Shown here: positions 1-5,171 of the stretch, in pieces
Layout of the letters: each line of letters begins with the position of its first letter
Numbering within the stretch: the first letter of the stretch is position 1
Assembly (NCBI GenBank): GCA_002336855.1
Contig: DDEV01000136.1
Span: 1 to 5,171, forward strand
Direction: 5' to 3'
DNA from: Leucobacter sp. UBA1945
Lineage (GTDB): Bacteria; Actinomycetota; Actinomycetes; Actinomycetales; Microbacteriaceae
Length of the DNA stretch: 5,171 nt
Notes under the pieces: generated by a model
The model's input: only the letters and a program-made list of their open reading frames with translations
Told to the model about the DNA's origin: nothing
The model's database searches: none
Translations under genes and position numbers: made by a program

Positions 1-204
1 GGGTACGCGGTGAACCCCGGCCTCGTCGTCGAGGGCAGCTGGGGCATGGGGGCGGCGGTGTTCGACCGCTCGGGTGCGCCCGCGTGGGCGCTCAGCCTGA
101 CGGGCATCGAGCCGCGGTTCACGCCCGAGCGGCAACCCGAACTCGGCCGGCTGCTGCTCGAGCACGCGCACCGGCTCACGCAGGCGCTCGCCGGGGTGCG
201 CTGA
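1..204 (+). CDS. IclR-family transcriptional regulator, C-terminal fragment
   Basis: The reading frame is open from base 1, so this is the last 67 residues of a gene that begins outside the window; the GTG at position 10 is an internal valine and not a start. The visible part begins GYAVNPG and continues with GAAVFDRSG and then ALSLTG. This matches the end of the IclR effector-binding domain, where a GYA segment is followed by a beta strand of the A-A-P-V-F-D type and then an A-L-S-V-S-G type strand. The fragment ends in a charged helix (residues PELGRLLLEHAHRLTQAL), as IclR proteins usually do. IclR proteins are small-molecule-responsive dimers with an N-terminal winged helix, here unseen, that repress or activate catabolic and transport genes. 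Neither the ligand nor the target can be read from this fragment. The next gene on the same strand starts 153 bp later with its own promoter candidate, so it is probably a separate transcription unit. Confidence 0.8.
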   Translation, partial: GYAVNPGLVVEGSWGMGAAVFDRSGAPAWALSLTGIEPRFTPERQPELGRLLLEHAHRLTQALAGVR

Positions 205-215
205 TCCCCCGCCAA

Positions 216-235
216 CCCAGCAGCCCAGCAGCCCA
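216..235. repeat. Short tandem repeat, 8-bp unit
   Basis: The unit CCCAGCAG occurs twice in tandem and is followed by CCCA, giving 2.5 copies directly downstream of the IclR stop codon. It is short and could be simple slippage; no function is evident. Confidence 0.55.
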
Positions 236-238
236 ACT

Positions 239-301
239 TGCGAGAAATGCACTACGTACGCCAAATTCGGCGAAAATCTCGCACGCAGCGCATTTCTCGC
301 A
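239..301. repeat. Palindromic hairpin element with 22-bp arms
   Basis: The arms are 239-260 and 280-301. The outer 12 bp (TGCGAGAAATGC at 239-250 against GCATTTCTCGCA at 290-301) pair perfectly. The inner 10 bp pair except at three places, 251/289, 254/286 and 258/282. At all three the plus strand would give A-C but the minus-strand RNA would give G-U wobbles. The loop is 19 nt and AT-rich compared with its surroundings. A 15-bp direct repeat, TCTCGCACGCAGCGC, occurs at 277-291 and again at 295-309, so the right arm has a partial duplicate reaching just past the element. No T tract follows on either side, so it is not a textbook intrinsic terminator, although it sits 35 bp after the IclR stop. 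It may be a REP- or MITE-like dispersed palindrome, a terminator for IclR, or a structured RNA element. The pairing is certain; the role is not. Confidence 0.7.
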
Positions 302-345
302 CGCAGCGCTCGAGCGGGGGCCGCGCTGCCCAAAACGTGCCCCAG

Positions 346-351
346 TAGGCT
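346..351 (+). promoter_or_regulatory. -10 box (TAGGCT) for a leaderless DD-carboxypeptidase transcript
   Basis: TAGGCT fits the actinobacterial TANNNT -10 consensus. Exactly six bases separate it from the GTG at 358, which would put transcription start at or within a base of the G of that codon. No purine-rich Shine-Dalgarno sequence lies between. No good -35 hexamer is visible about 17 bp upstream, which is common for such promoters. The spacing is the argument for a leaderless message; expression was not tested. Confidence 0.5.
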
Positions 352-357
352 GGTCTG

Positions 358-1614
358 GTGACTGCACCGAGATCTGACGCCAAGCGACGCATGTACCTCA
401 GACGCAGACTCGCAGTGGGCACCATCGCCCTGCTCGCGCTGCTCGGCGCCTACTGCGCGATCGTCGCAGCCGCGGCACTTCCGGAGCTCGAGGCCAGCCT
501 TGAACCCGGCATCGAGACGACCACCGACTTCGCCGCAGACCCTGCACTCGCGCAGGCCGCGGTCGACGCGCAGTCACTGCCGGCTGCGACGGGCTGGCTG
601 CAAGGCGAAGAGGTCTGGTCGAACGACGAGGGCAGCTACCGCATCGCCAGCATGACCAAGCTGATCACGGTGCTCGTCGGCCTCGAGGCGGCTCCGGTCG
701 AACCGGGGACCGCCGGCCCTGTCTACACGCTCACCGAGGCAGACGCGGCGCTCGTCGACGAGGTGCTCGCGCAAGACGGCACGTTCGCCCCCGCGCCGGT
801 CGGCCTCGAACTCACGACGAGGCAGATCCTCGACCTCATTCTCGTGCCGTCGGCAAACAACTACGCGATCTCGTACGCGCGCTCGGTCTTCGGCAGCGAC
901 GAGGCGTTTCTTGCCGCCGCAGATGACTGGCTCGCGCGCAATGGCCTCGCCTCGGTGCACATCGAAGAGGCTGCCGGGCTCTCAGACAACAACGTGGCGA
1001 CCCCGGCCGACATCGTGCGGCTTGCGCGCATCGCGCTCGCGAACCCGCTCGTCGCCGAGATCGTGTCGCAGTCGCGCATCGAGATTCCTGAGCTCGGAGA
1101 GATCACCACGACGAACCGCCTGCTGGGTGACCCCGGTGTGATCGGGCTGAAGACGGGAACGACGTTTCCGAACGGCTACAGCCTGGTCGCGGCACAGCAC
1201 GAGACGTTCGGCGAACGCGACCTCGTCGCGATCGCTGTCACTATGGATCGCCCCGATAGCGACGCCAGGGCCGCAGACACGCGCGCGGTGCTCGCGGCGA
1301 TGGCGACGACCGGGCAGCAGGTGCAGTTGGCCGAGCACGGGGCGAGGATCGGCACCGTCACCACCTGGACGGGCACCGAGGTGCCACTGCTCGTCGACGG
1401 CGACCTCTCGACCGTGATCGTGCCGCCCGAACACGCAACGCGCACGATCGAGCTCGGCAAGATCACGATCGGACCGAAGGGCGCGAAGGCCGGCGAGATT
1501 GGGGCGAAGCTGCCGACCGGTGACGAGAAGGTCGCGATCGTCACGGGTGCCGAGATTGCCGAGCCGGGGTTTGCCTGGCGGTTCTCGCACCCGGGCGAGC
1601 TCTTCGGTTTCTGA
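358..1614 (+). CDS. Serine-type D-alanyl-D-alanine carboxypeptidase (peptidase S11), membrane-anchored
   Basis: This 418-residue protein should remove the terminal D-alanine from peptidoglycan pentapeptide stems outside the cytoplasmic membrane, limiting crosslinking. All three penicillin-binding motifs are present: S-M-T-K with nucleophile S98 and K101, S-A-N at 165-167, and K-T-G at 265-267. Their spacing (67 and 100 residues) is close to that of E. coli PBP5. The segment A-G-L-S-D-N-N-V-A-T-P-A-D after SxN is also typical of S11. The N-terminus carries a basic patch (K9 to R17) and a hydrophobic segment at about 18-41, probably an uncleaved signal anchor. Residues from about 321 look like the beta-rich PBP5-type C-terminal domain. 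The GTG at 358 is chosen because a -10 box sits six bases upstream. An in-frame ATG at 391 would still keep the membrane segment but has no evident ribosome binding site. The paralogue (DacA, DacB or DacC-like) cannot be told from sequence alone. Confidence 0.93.
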   Translation: MTAPRSDAKRRMYLRRRLAVGTIALLALLGAYCAIVAAAALPELEASLEPGIETTTDFAADPALAQAAVDAQSLPAATGWLQGEEVWSNDEGSYRIASMTKLITVLVGLEAAPVEPGTAGPVYTLTEADAALVDEVLAQDGTFAPAPVGLELTTRQILDLILVPSANNYAISYARSVFGSDEAFLAAADDWLARNGLASVHIEEAAGLSDNNVATPADIVRLARIALANPLVAEIVSQSRIEIPELGEITTTNRLLGDPGVIGLKTGTTFPNGYSLVAAQHETFGERDLVAIAVTMDRPDSDARAADTRAVLAAMATTGQQVQLAEHGARIGTVTTWTGTEVPLLVDGDLSTVIVPPEHATRTIELGKITIGPKGAKAGEIGAKLPTGDEKVAIVTGAEIAEPGFAWRFSHPGELFGF

Positions 1615-1643
1615 CGTTCGGGGCTCACCTACCGCGAACGTCA
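1612..1643 (+). terminator. Candidate hairpin terminator of the DD-carboxypeptidase gene
   Basis: TGACGTTCG at 1612-1620, which begins in the stop codon itself, pairs perfectly with CGAACGTCA at 1635-1643 around a 14-nt loop. No T tract follows, so if it terminates it would be of the hairpin-only kind often proposed for actinobacteria. The right arm can also pair with a second partner at 1703-1712, so this fold competes with another. Confidence 0.4.
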
Positions 1644-1807
1644 CACAAACGCGAGAGCGGACCCAAAAAGTGCAGCAAATAAGCGTGACGCTCGCATGCT
1701 TCTGTGACGTTCAGCGGAGGGGCTTGCGTCAAAGGGGGCGGATCTGCGGCTGAGGTCAGCGGACACAGCGGAGGGGATCATCCACAGAGATCAGCCACAG
1801 GGATCAG
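1612..1807. repeat. Repeat-rich spacer between two convergent genes
   Basis: No credible gene is seen in the 189 bp between the two stop codons. Instead there are several short repeats. The motif GTGACGTTC or a near copy occurs four times: 1612-1619 (8 of 9 bases, plus), 1636-1644 (minus), 1685-1693 (one mismatch, plus) and 1704-1712 (plus). The 10-bp inverted pair 1636-1645 and 1703-1712 extends imperfectly inward through GCGAG at 1651-1655 and CTCGC at 1691-1695. CAGCGGAGGGG is repeated exactly at 1712-1722 and 1766-1776. A 13-bp unit, CCACAGRGATCAG, is tandemly repeated at 1782-1794 and 1795-1807, and the second copy contains the stop codon of the minus-strand gene. A degenerate third unit (GGGATCA core) precedes them. 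The likely role is transcription termination or mRNA 3' end structure from both sides, but that is inferred. Confidence 0.6.
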
Positions 1808-3156
1808 CCGATGCGCGCGGCGACCACCCTGCGGGCGGCCTCGAGCGTGAGCTCGACCGAGCGCACATCGATGCGCTCGTCATGCGCGTGAATGCGCTCG
1901 CGGTAGCGCTCGTAGCTCCACCCCTCAGAGAGCAGGCCGAAGCCGTACGCCGGAATGCCGAGCATGCGAAACAGCCGCGCGTCTGAGCCGCCGGCCGCCA
2001 TGATGGGCACGACTGGCGAGCCGTCTGTCGCGGTGATCGCGTCGCAGACCGCGGCGAAGAGCGGGTTGTCTGCGGGCGACGCGGTCGCAAACCAGCCCTT
2101 GAGGTGCTGAATCTCGACGCCCCCGGCGAGATCACCGAGCATCTCGATCAGCAAAAGGTCGATGTGCTCGTCGGTCACCCCGGGCAGGGTGCGAATGTCG
2201 AGGTCGATGTGCGCCTCGTCGGGAATCACGTTGTGGGCTTTGCCCGAGCGCAACACCGTCGGCGAGATCGTGACCCGAGACACCGCGTGCGCATAGCCCG
2301 CGATGCCTCCGAGCTCGGGCAGCGCCGCGTCGAGACGCACGGGGTCGAGCAGGCGCTCGCGCAGCGCGGGGTCTTCGATGCGGGCCTCGACGAAGGGCCT
2401 CCACAGCTCGCCCAGCTCAATACTGGGCTCGACGCGAGCAAGCCTCTGCAGCACCTCAGCCGCGAGCACCGCCGCGCTCTTCGCACCGTACGGAATCGAC
2501 GCGTGACCCGGGGTGCCCCGCACCACGAGGCGCCTGCCCGCTGATCCTTTTTCTGCGATATCGATCGCGACATGCGCACCGAGGCGCATGCCGCCCGACT
2601 CGCTGAGAGCCTCGGTCACCCGAAACGCACCGGGGTGCTCGCGCAGCAGCCACTTGAGACCGTACTCGCCACCGGCCTCTTCATCGGCGACGGCGAGCAG
2701 CAGCAGGTCGCCGCGGGGCGGTGCCGGGGCGAGCGCAACCTCGCGCACGACCGCCGCGAACACCGCGGTGAGGTAGAGCATGTCGACGGTGCCCCGGCCC
2801 CAGACCTCGCCGTCGATAAGGTCGGCGCCGAAGGGGTCGCGGTTCCACCGTTCCGGGTTCGCCGGCACGACATCGAGGTGCCCGAGCAGGCCGAGTGCGG
2901 GGGCGGCCGGGTCTGATCCTCGCACCCTCACAATCAACGAGGCGCGACCCGGCGCGGCCTCGAACACCTGCGTCTCGACCCGGCCGCTCTCGATCGCTTC
3001 TGCGAAGAATCGCTGCAGCACGCGAACGGCGCGCACCTCTTGCCCCGAGAGCTCCTGCCCGTCGTTGACGCAAGCCGCGCGCACCAGCTCACGAAGCAAC
3101 TCGACCGTGGCGTCGAGAGGGCCCAGGTCGGTGACGTGCGGCGAAGGATCAGGCAT
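1804..3156 (-). CDS. M20/M25/M40-family zinc metallohydrolase (peptidase or amidohydrolase)
   Basis: This 450-residue cytosolic protein belongs to the two-zinc M20 family, which includes carboxypeptidase G2, aminoacylases, DapE and dipeptidases. The zinc-site motifs occur in order: G-H-L-D-V-V-P-A-N (H93, D95), G-R-G-T-V-D (bridging D125), A-D-E-E-A-G-G (catalytic E159, zinc ligand E160), S-E-S-G-G (E186, 26 residues after E160, as expected for the next ligand) and I-H-A-H-D-E-R (H423). The lid or dimerisation domain runs from about 205 to 320, with G-T-P-G-H (H218) and A-H-N-V-I-P (N309), which help bind substrate in relatives. All ligands are intact and the length is usual, so the enzyme should be active. 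No signal peptide is seen. The exact substrate cannot be named; an intracellular peptide or N-acyl amino acid is plausible. The ATG at 3156 is preferred because a TAGCCT -10 box ends six bases before it. The gene converges on the DD-carboxypeptidase and diverges from the DUF3817 gene. Confidence 0.9.
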   Translation of the reverse strand: MPDPSPHVTDLGPLDATVELLRELVRAACVNDGQELSGQEVRAVRVLQRFFAEAIESGRVETQVFEAAPGRASLIVRVRGSDPAAPALGLLGHLDVVPANPERWNRDPFGADLIDGEVWGRGTVDMLYLTAVFAAVVREVALAPAPPRGDLLLLAVADEEAGGEYGLKWLLREHPGAFRVTEALSESGGMRLGAHVAIDIAEKGSAGRRLVVRGTPGHASIPYGAKSAAVLAAEVLQRLARVEPSIELGELWRPFVEARIEDPALRERLLDPVRLDAALPELGGIAGYAHAVSRVTISPTVLRSGKAHNVIPDEAHIDLDIRTLPGVTDEHIDLLLIEMLGDLAGGVEIQHLKGWFATASPADNPLFAAVCDAITATDGSPVVPIMAAGGSDARLFRMLGIPAYGFGLLSEGWSYERYRERIHAHDERIDVRSVELTLEAARRVVAARIG

Positions 3157-3162
3157 CTCTTC

Positions 3163-3168
3163 AGGCTA
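3163..3168 (-). promoter_or_regulatory. -10 box (TAGCCT) for a leaderless M20 hydrolase transcript
   Basis: Read on the minus strand, TAGCCT is followed by the six bases GAAGAG and then the ATG at 3156. This is the same box type and spacing as at the DD-carboxypeptidase gene. GAAGAG abuts the ATG, too close to act as a Shine-Dalgarno site, so a leaderless start is the better reading. A -35 match about 17 bp upstream is weak. Confidence 0.5.
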
Positions 3169-3278
3169 CCGCGTCGGCTGCCGGCGTTCGATGCCTTGCG
3201 CAACCGGTCGCGGGGGTGATGTGATGGCAGAGGTAGCAGTGCGGGCGGCGGCGGGGCGTTCTCACAGCGACTCACGAG

Positions 3279-3304
3279 TAGCGTTGCAGCGAACCTAGGA
3301 GAGG
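3279..3304 (+). promoter_or_regulatory. Ribosome binding site and possible -10 box of the DUF3817 gene
   Basis: AGGAGAGG at 3297-3304 is a strong Shine-Dalgarno sequence six bases before the ATG at 3311, which fixes that start. TAGCGT at 3279-3284 fits TANNNT and would give a short leader. The -10 call is weak because no clear -35 element precedes it; the ribosome site is firm. The contrast with the leaderless-looking neighbour gene on the other strand is clear. Confidence 0.6.
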
Positions 3305-3310
3305 ATCACC

Positions 3311-3763
3311 ATGTCACCGCGCGCCCTGTTCCGCAGCTTCGCCACCGCTGAGGCGTTCACCTGGGCGGGGCTGATCACCGCGCTGATTCTTCGTGCCGCT
3401 GACGTGACAAACATCGTGCCGGTCGCCGGTGGCATTCACGGATTCGTGTTTCTCTCGTACTGCGTCGTGACGGTGTTCACGTGGGTCAACCAGCGCTGGG
3501 GCGCAGGCACCGGCGTGCTCGGCCTGGCGCTCGCCATCGTGCCGTTCGCGACGGTGCCGTTCGAGCTCGTGCTCGACCGCAAGGGCAAGCTCGCGGGTCC
3601 GTGGCGACTGCGGCCGGGCGGCGACGAGCCGCAAGGCTTCGTCGAGCACGTGCAGGCCTGGGTGCTGCGCCGCCCGTGGCTCGCGATTGCTCTGCTGTTC
3701 GTCGCGGTCGTGGTGGTGTTCTCGGTGCTGCTCTGGCTCGGCCCGCCCGTGCCGAAGGGCTAG
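3311..3763 (+). CDS. DUF3817-family integral membrane protein
   Basis: This 150-residue protein has four hydrophobic segments, at about 10-28, 37-58, 66-86 and 122-143. The first three resemble the DUF3817 (YdzA-like) family: an F-R-x-x-A-x-x-E start with E14 inside the first membrane helix, a G-I-H-G turn with H43 entering the second helix, and a P-F-x-x-x-P-F-E-L segment at the end of the third. The function of DUF3817 proteins is not known to me. The protein is longer than the roughly 100-residue core family because of a charged, Gly/Pro-rich cytosolic or external linker (about 88-120) and the fourth helix, followed by a G-P-P-V-P-K-G tail. A strong ribosome binding site supports the ATG at 3311. 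It stands alone, divergent from the M20 gene and convergent with csbD. Confidence 0.8.
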   Translation: MSPRALFRSFATAEAFTWAGLITALILRAADVTNIVPVAGGIHGFVFLSYCVVTVFTWVNQRWGAGTGVLGLALAIVPFATVPFELVLDRKGKLAGPWRLRPGGDEPQGFVEHVQAWVLRRPWLAIALLFVAVVVVFSVLLWLGPPVPKG

Positions 3764-3833
3764 TCGGCAACATCGCGTAGCTGCGCCGCAGCCGAGTCCG
3801 AGTCGATGGCAACAACGCAGACCACACAGCGCT

Positions 3834-3866
3834 GAGGCCACGGGGCAGATTCGCTCCCGTGGCCTC
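3834..3866. terminator. Bidirectional hairpin terminator between convergent genes
   Basis: GAGGCCACGGG at 3834-3844 pairs perfectly with CCCGTGGCCTC at 3856-3866 around an 11-nt loop. This gives an 11-bp stem, GC-rich on either strand. It lies 70 bp after the DUF3817 stop and 20 bp after the csbD stop, so it is probably the main terminator for csbD and a back-stop for the other gene. Neither strand has a following T run, which makes it a hairpin-only terminator candidate. The rest of the 3764-3886 gap shows nothing else of note. Confidence 0.7.
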
Positions 3867-3886
3867 GTTGCGACTCGCGACAACTC

Positions 3887-4069
3887 TTAGTCGAAGATGT
3901 CGCGGGCCGTGTCCTTCGCCTTCTCTGCGGCGCTCTTCAAGTCGCCCTTCGCCTGGTCCATCTTGCCCTCGGCCTCGAGCTTCTCGTTGTCGGTCATGCG
4001 GCCGACGGTCTCCTTGGCCTGGCCCTTCAGCTTGTCCATGCCGGCTTCCATCTTTTCCGATGCACCCAT
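3887..4069 (-). CDS. CsbD-family general stress protein
   Basis: This 60-residue, highly charged, mostly helical protein has the complete CsbD pattern: D-K-L-K-G-Q-A-K-E near residue 12, a glycine at 23, an L-x-x-E-G-K-x-D-Q-A-K-G block at 31-42, and a lysine- and alanine-rich tail ending D-I-F-D. The length is normal for the family. CsbD proteins are small, soluble and abundant; in Bacillus the gene is under the general stress sigma factor, but the molecular role is unknown. The same frame stays open far upstream to position 4519, yet that extension is antisense to the next gene and has no recognisable domain. The ATG at 4069 is chosen because a strong AAAGGAG lies six bases before it. I looked for a stress-sigma type promoter upstream and saw no convincing match. 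Confidence 0.9.
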   Translation of the reverse strand: MGASEKMEAGMDKLKGQAKETVGRMTDNEKLEAEGKMDQAKGDLKSAAEKAKDTARDIFD

Positions 4070-4278
4070 GATGCGCTCCTTTCTTGACGTTGTGCCTCCA
4101 GATTCGCAGGCGTCGTGCGGCGACAACAGGGGGTTGCGCGCGGCAGCACCGAGACGATAAGCACAACCGGCGTAAGCTTCACGGAGGGGCCGCGGCAGCG
4201 ATCCTTGCAAGCAGACCGCGAAATGCCGCGTCAACCGAGCGCAGCAGCTAAACCGACGACAGAATCGAGCATCTCGAC
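4070..4278. other. Divergent intergenic region between csbD-like and GGT-like genes
   Basis: Both flanking genes must be expressed from this 209-bp region. Apart from the csbD ribosome binding site, I see no firm signal. TAAGCT at 4173-4178 fits a bare TANNNT box on the plus strand, but nothing supports it as a promoter of the GGT-like gene, and no clear palindromic operator stands out. Confidence 0.4.
4076..4082 (-). promoter_or_regulatory. Ribosome binding site of the CsbD-family gene
   Basis: On the minus strand AAAGGAG ends six bases before the ATG at 4069. It decides the start against the much longer open frame that continues upstream, and it suggests strong translation, in keeping with an abundant small stress protein. 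Confidence 0.8.
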
Positions 4279-5171
4279 ATGAACCCTGGCGCACGACGAG
4301 CCCTTGGGGCGATTTCGACCTCGCACCACCTTGCGACCGAGGCAGGTGCTGCGGTGCTCCGCGCCGGGGGCAACGCGATCGACGCAGCCATTGCGGCCGC
4401 GTCGACACTCTGCGTCGTGTACCCGAACAATGTCGCGCTCGGCGGCGATCTGGTGGCGCTCGTGCGCAGCCCCGACGGTGAGGTGCGTTTTCTGAATGCG
4501 ACCGGCACAGCGCCTTCAAATCAGTCGCTCGAGGCCCTGCGGGCCAGTTACGGCTCGCAGCTTCCGCTGCGCGGGATCGACACCATCACCGTTCCCGGCG
4601 GCGTTCGAGGGTGGCAGGCGCTACATGAGCACGGTGCGAGCCGCAGCTGGGCCGAGCATTTTGAGGCAGCCATTCGGCTCGCAGGCGAGGGATTCGCGAA
4701 CTCGCGTTCGGTTGCCGCGGCGCTGGTTGAGGATCGCGAGAGCCTGTCGCAGGACCCCGGCGCACGGGCGGTCTTCTACCCGGACGGCGAGCCGCTCGCA
4801 GAGGGTGCTCGGCTGGTGCAGCCCGCCCTCGCGGAGTCGCTTCGCGCGCTCGCGGAGCGCGGCGCCGACGAGTTCTATTCGGGCGAGCTCGCCTCGCGGT
4901 GGGTGACCGGTCTTGGCGCACTCGGCTCAAAGATCACCACGCAAGACACCGCGGCGTACCGCGCGCACTGGGGTGAGCCGCTCGAGGCATCGTATTGCGA
5001 CCTGAGGGTGCTGACCGGCCCGCCCAACACCTCGGGCTTCATGCTGCTGCGCGCGCTGAACGCCGTGACCGCCCTCGACGGCGGGCCCGGCATTGCTGAC
5101 CCGCTCGGGGCGGGTGCCGCAGGCCTCGCGCGGGCGTTTCACGAGAGCAACCTGGTGCGGGCTGCGGCCCT
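4279..5171 (+). CDS. Gamma-glutamyltransferase-superfamily protein (YwrD/HpxW-like), N-terminal part
   Basis: The frame runs off the window after 297 residues, about half of a normal precursor. The superfamily consists of N-terminal nucleophile hydrolases that cleave themselves into two chains. The signature is clear: A-T-E-A-G at 19-23, G-G-N-A-I-D-A-A-I-A at 30-39, L-G-G-D at 54-57, T-V-P-G-G-V-R-G-W at 104-112, and G-P-P-N-T-S-G near 255, which resembles the PPxSxG turn of the family. The autocatalytic threonine and the small subunit lie beyond the window. There is no signal peptide, unlike classical exported GGT, so it should act in the cytosol. Where classical enzymes have F-R-E before A-P, this one has N-A-T-G-T-A-P at 73-79, so the arginine that binds the glutamyl carboxylate is missing; this is more like the YwrD/HpxW branch. 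The ATG at 4279 is the first possible start after an in-frame stop at 4249; its ribosome site is poor. The substrate is unknown and may not be glutathione. Confidence 0.88.
   Translation, partial: MNPGARRALGAISTSHHLATEAGAAVLRAGGNAIDAAIAAASTLCVVYPNNVALGGDLVALVRSPDGEVRFLNATGTAPSNQSLEALRASYGSQLPLRGIDTITVPGGVRGWQALHEHGASRSWAEHFEAAIRLAGEGFANSRSVAAALVEDRESLSQDPGARAVFYPDGEPLAEGARLVQPALAESLRALAERGADEFYSGELASRWVTGLGALGSKITTQDTAAYRAHWGEPLEASYCDLRVLTGPPNTSGFMLLRALNAVTALDGGPGIADPLGAGAAGLARAFHESNLVRAAA

Noticed and set aside
239..309. Possible CRISPR-like array because of repeated TCTCGCACGCAGCGC
   Set aside because: There are only two copies 18 bp apart, with no spacers of regular length and no cas genes.
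84..377. Open frames on both strands across the IclR to carboxypeptidase gap
   Set aside because: They cross the hairpin and tandem repeats, are rich in Ala, Arg and Pro, and resemble no family; the gap is better read as non-coding.
982..1644. 220-residue open frame on the minus strand opposite the DD-carboxypeptidase
   Set aside because: It has no recognisable domain and is the mirror of a gene with all three active-site motifs intact.
1778..1786. TCATCCACA, an 8 of 9 match to a DnaA box
   Set aside because: It is a single copy inside a tandem repeat that explains it, with no AT-rich region and no dnaA or dnaN nearby, so there is no case for an origin.
2104..2544. 146-residue open frame on the plus strand inside the M20 gene
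   Set aside because: The Arg- and His-rich composition, the lack of a ribosome site and the intact zinc ligands on the other strand mark it as a shadow.
3314..3883. 189-residue open frame on the minus strand opposite the DUF3817 gene
   Set aside because: The composition (many Arg, His, Glu, low hydrophobics) is typical of an antisense shadow in high-GC DNA, and it overlaps a gene with a good ribosome site and family match.
4083..4160. Stress sigma factor promoter upstream of the csbD-like gene
   Set aside because: No GTTT to GGGTAT or GGAA to GTT pair with suitable spacing could be found on the minus strand, so it is not reported as a feature.
4070..4519. N-terminal extension of the csbD-like gene giving a 210-residue protein
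   Set aside because: It runs antisense through the GGT-like gene, has no domain, is arginine- and cysteine-rich in the way of shadow frames, and a strong ribosome site supports the short form.

Overview
The window looks like ordinary chromosomal DNA from a high-GC Gram-positive actinobacterium. GC content and codon bias are strong throughout, third positions are mostly G or C, GTG is used as a start, and two genes have TANNNT promoters placed for leaderless transcripts. The family mix (S11 D-Ala-D-Ala carboxypeptidase, actinobacterial-type M20 hydrolase, DUF3817 membrane protein, CsbD) would fit Microbacteriaceae, for example a Leucobacter-like organism, but that placement is from memory of protein style and was not tested.

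Layout. 1-204 (+) is the C-terminal end of an IclR-type regulator. 205-357 is an intergenic gap with a short tandem repeat, a 63-bp palindromic hairpin element (239-301) and a -10 box just before the next start. 358-1614 (+) is a membrane-anchored serine DD-carboxypeptidase. 1615-1803 is a repeat-rich gap between convergent genes. 1804-3156 (-) is an M20 zinc metallohydrolase. 3157-3310 is a divergent promoter region. 3311-3763 (+) is a DUF3817 membrane protein. 3764-3886 holds a strong palindrome that probably terminates both converging transcripts. 3887-4069 (-) is a 60-residue CsbD-family stress protein. 4070-4278 is a divergent promoter region. From 4279 to the window edge (+) is the N-terminal 297 residues of a gamma-glutamyltransferase-superfamily protein whose catalytic threonine lies outside the window.

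The genes alternate strand and form no visible operon, so each is probably transcribed alone. No common pathway joins them. One trims cell-wall peptide stems, the M20 hydrolase and the GGT-like protein may each act on peptide or amide bonds of unknown substrates, and CsbD is a general stress marker.

I found no phage, IS, CRISPR, tRNA, rRNA or defence genes, and no convincing undescribed system. The parts most worth a second look are non-coding: the hairpin at 239-301, the cluster of GTGACGTTC motifs at 1612-1712, and the paired leaderless-start geometry. The best protein-level oddity is the GGT-like enzyme, which lacks the classical substrate-binding arginine.
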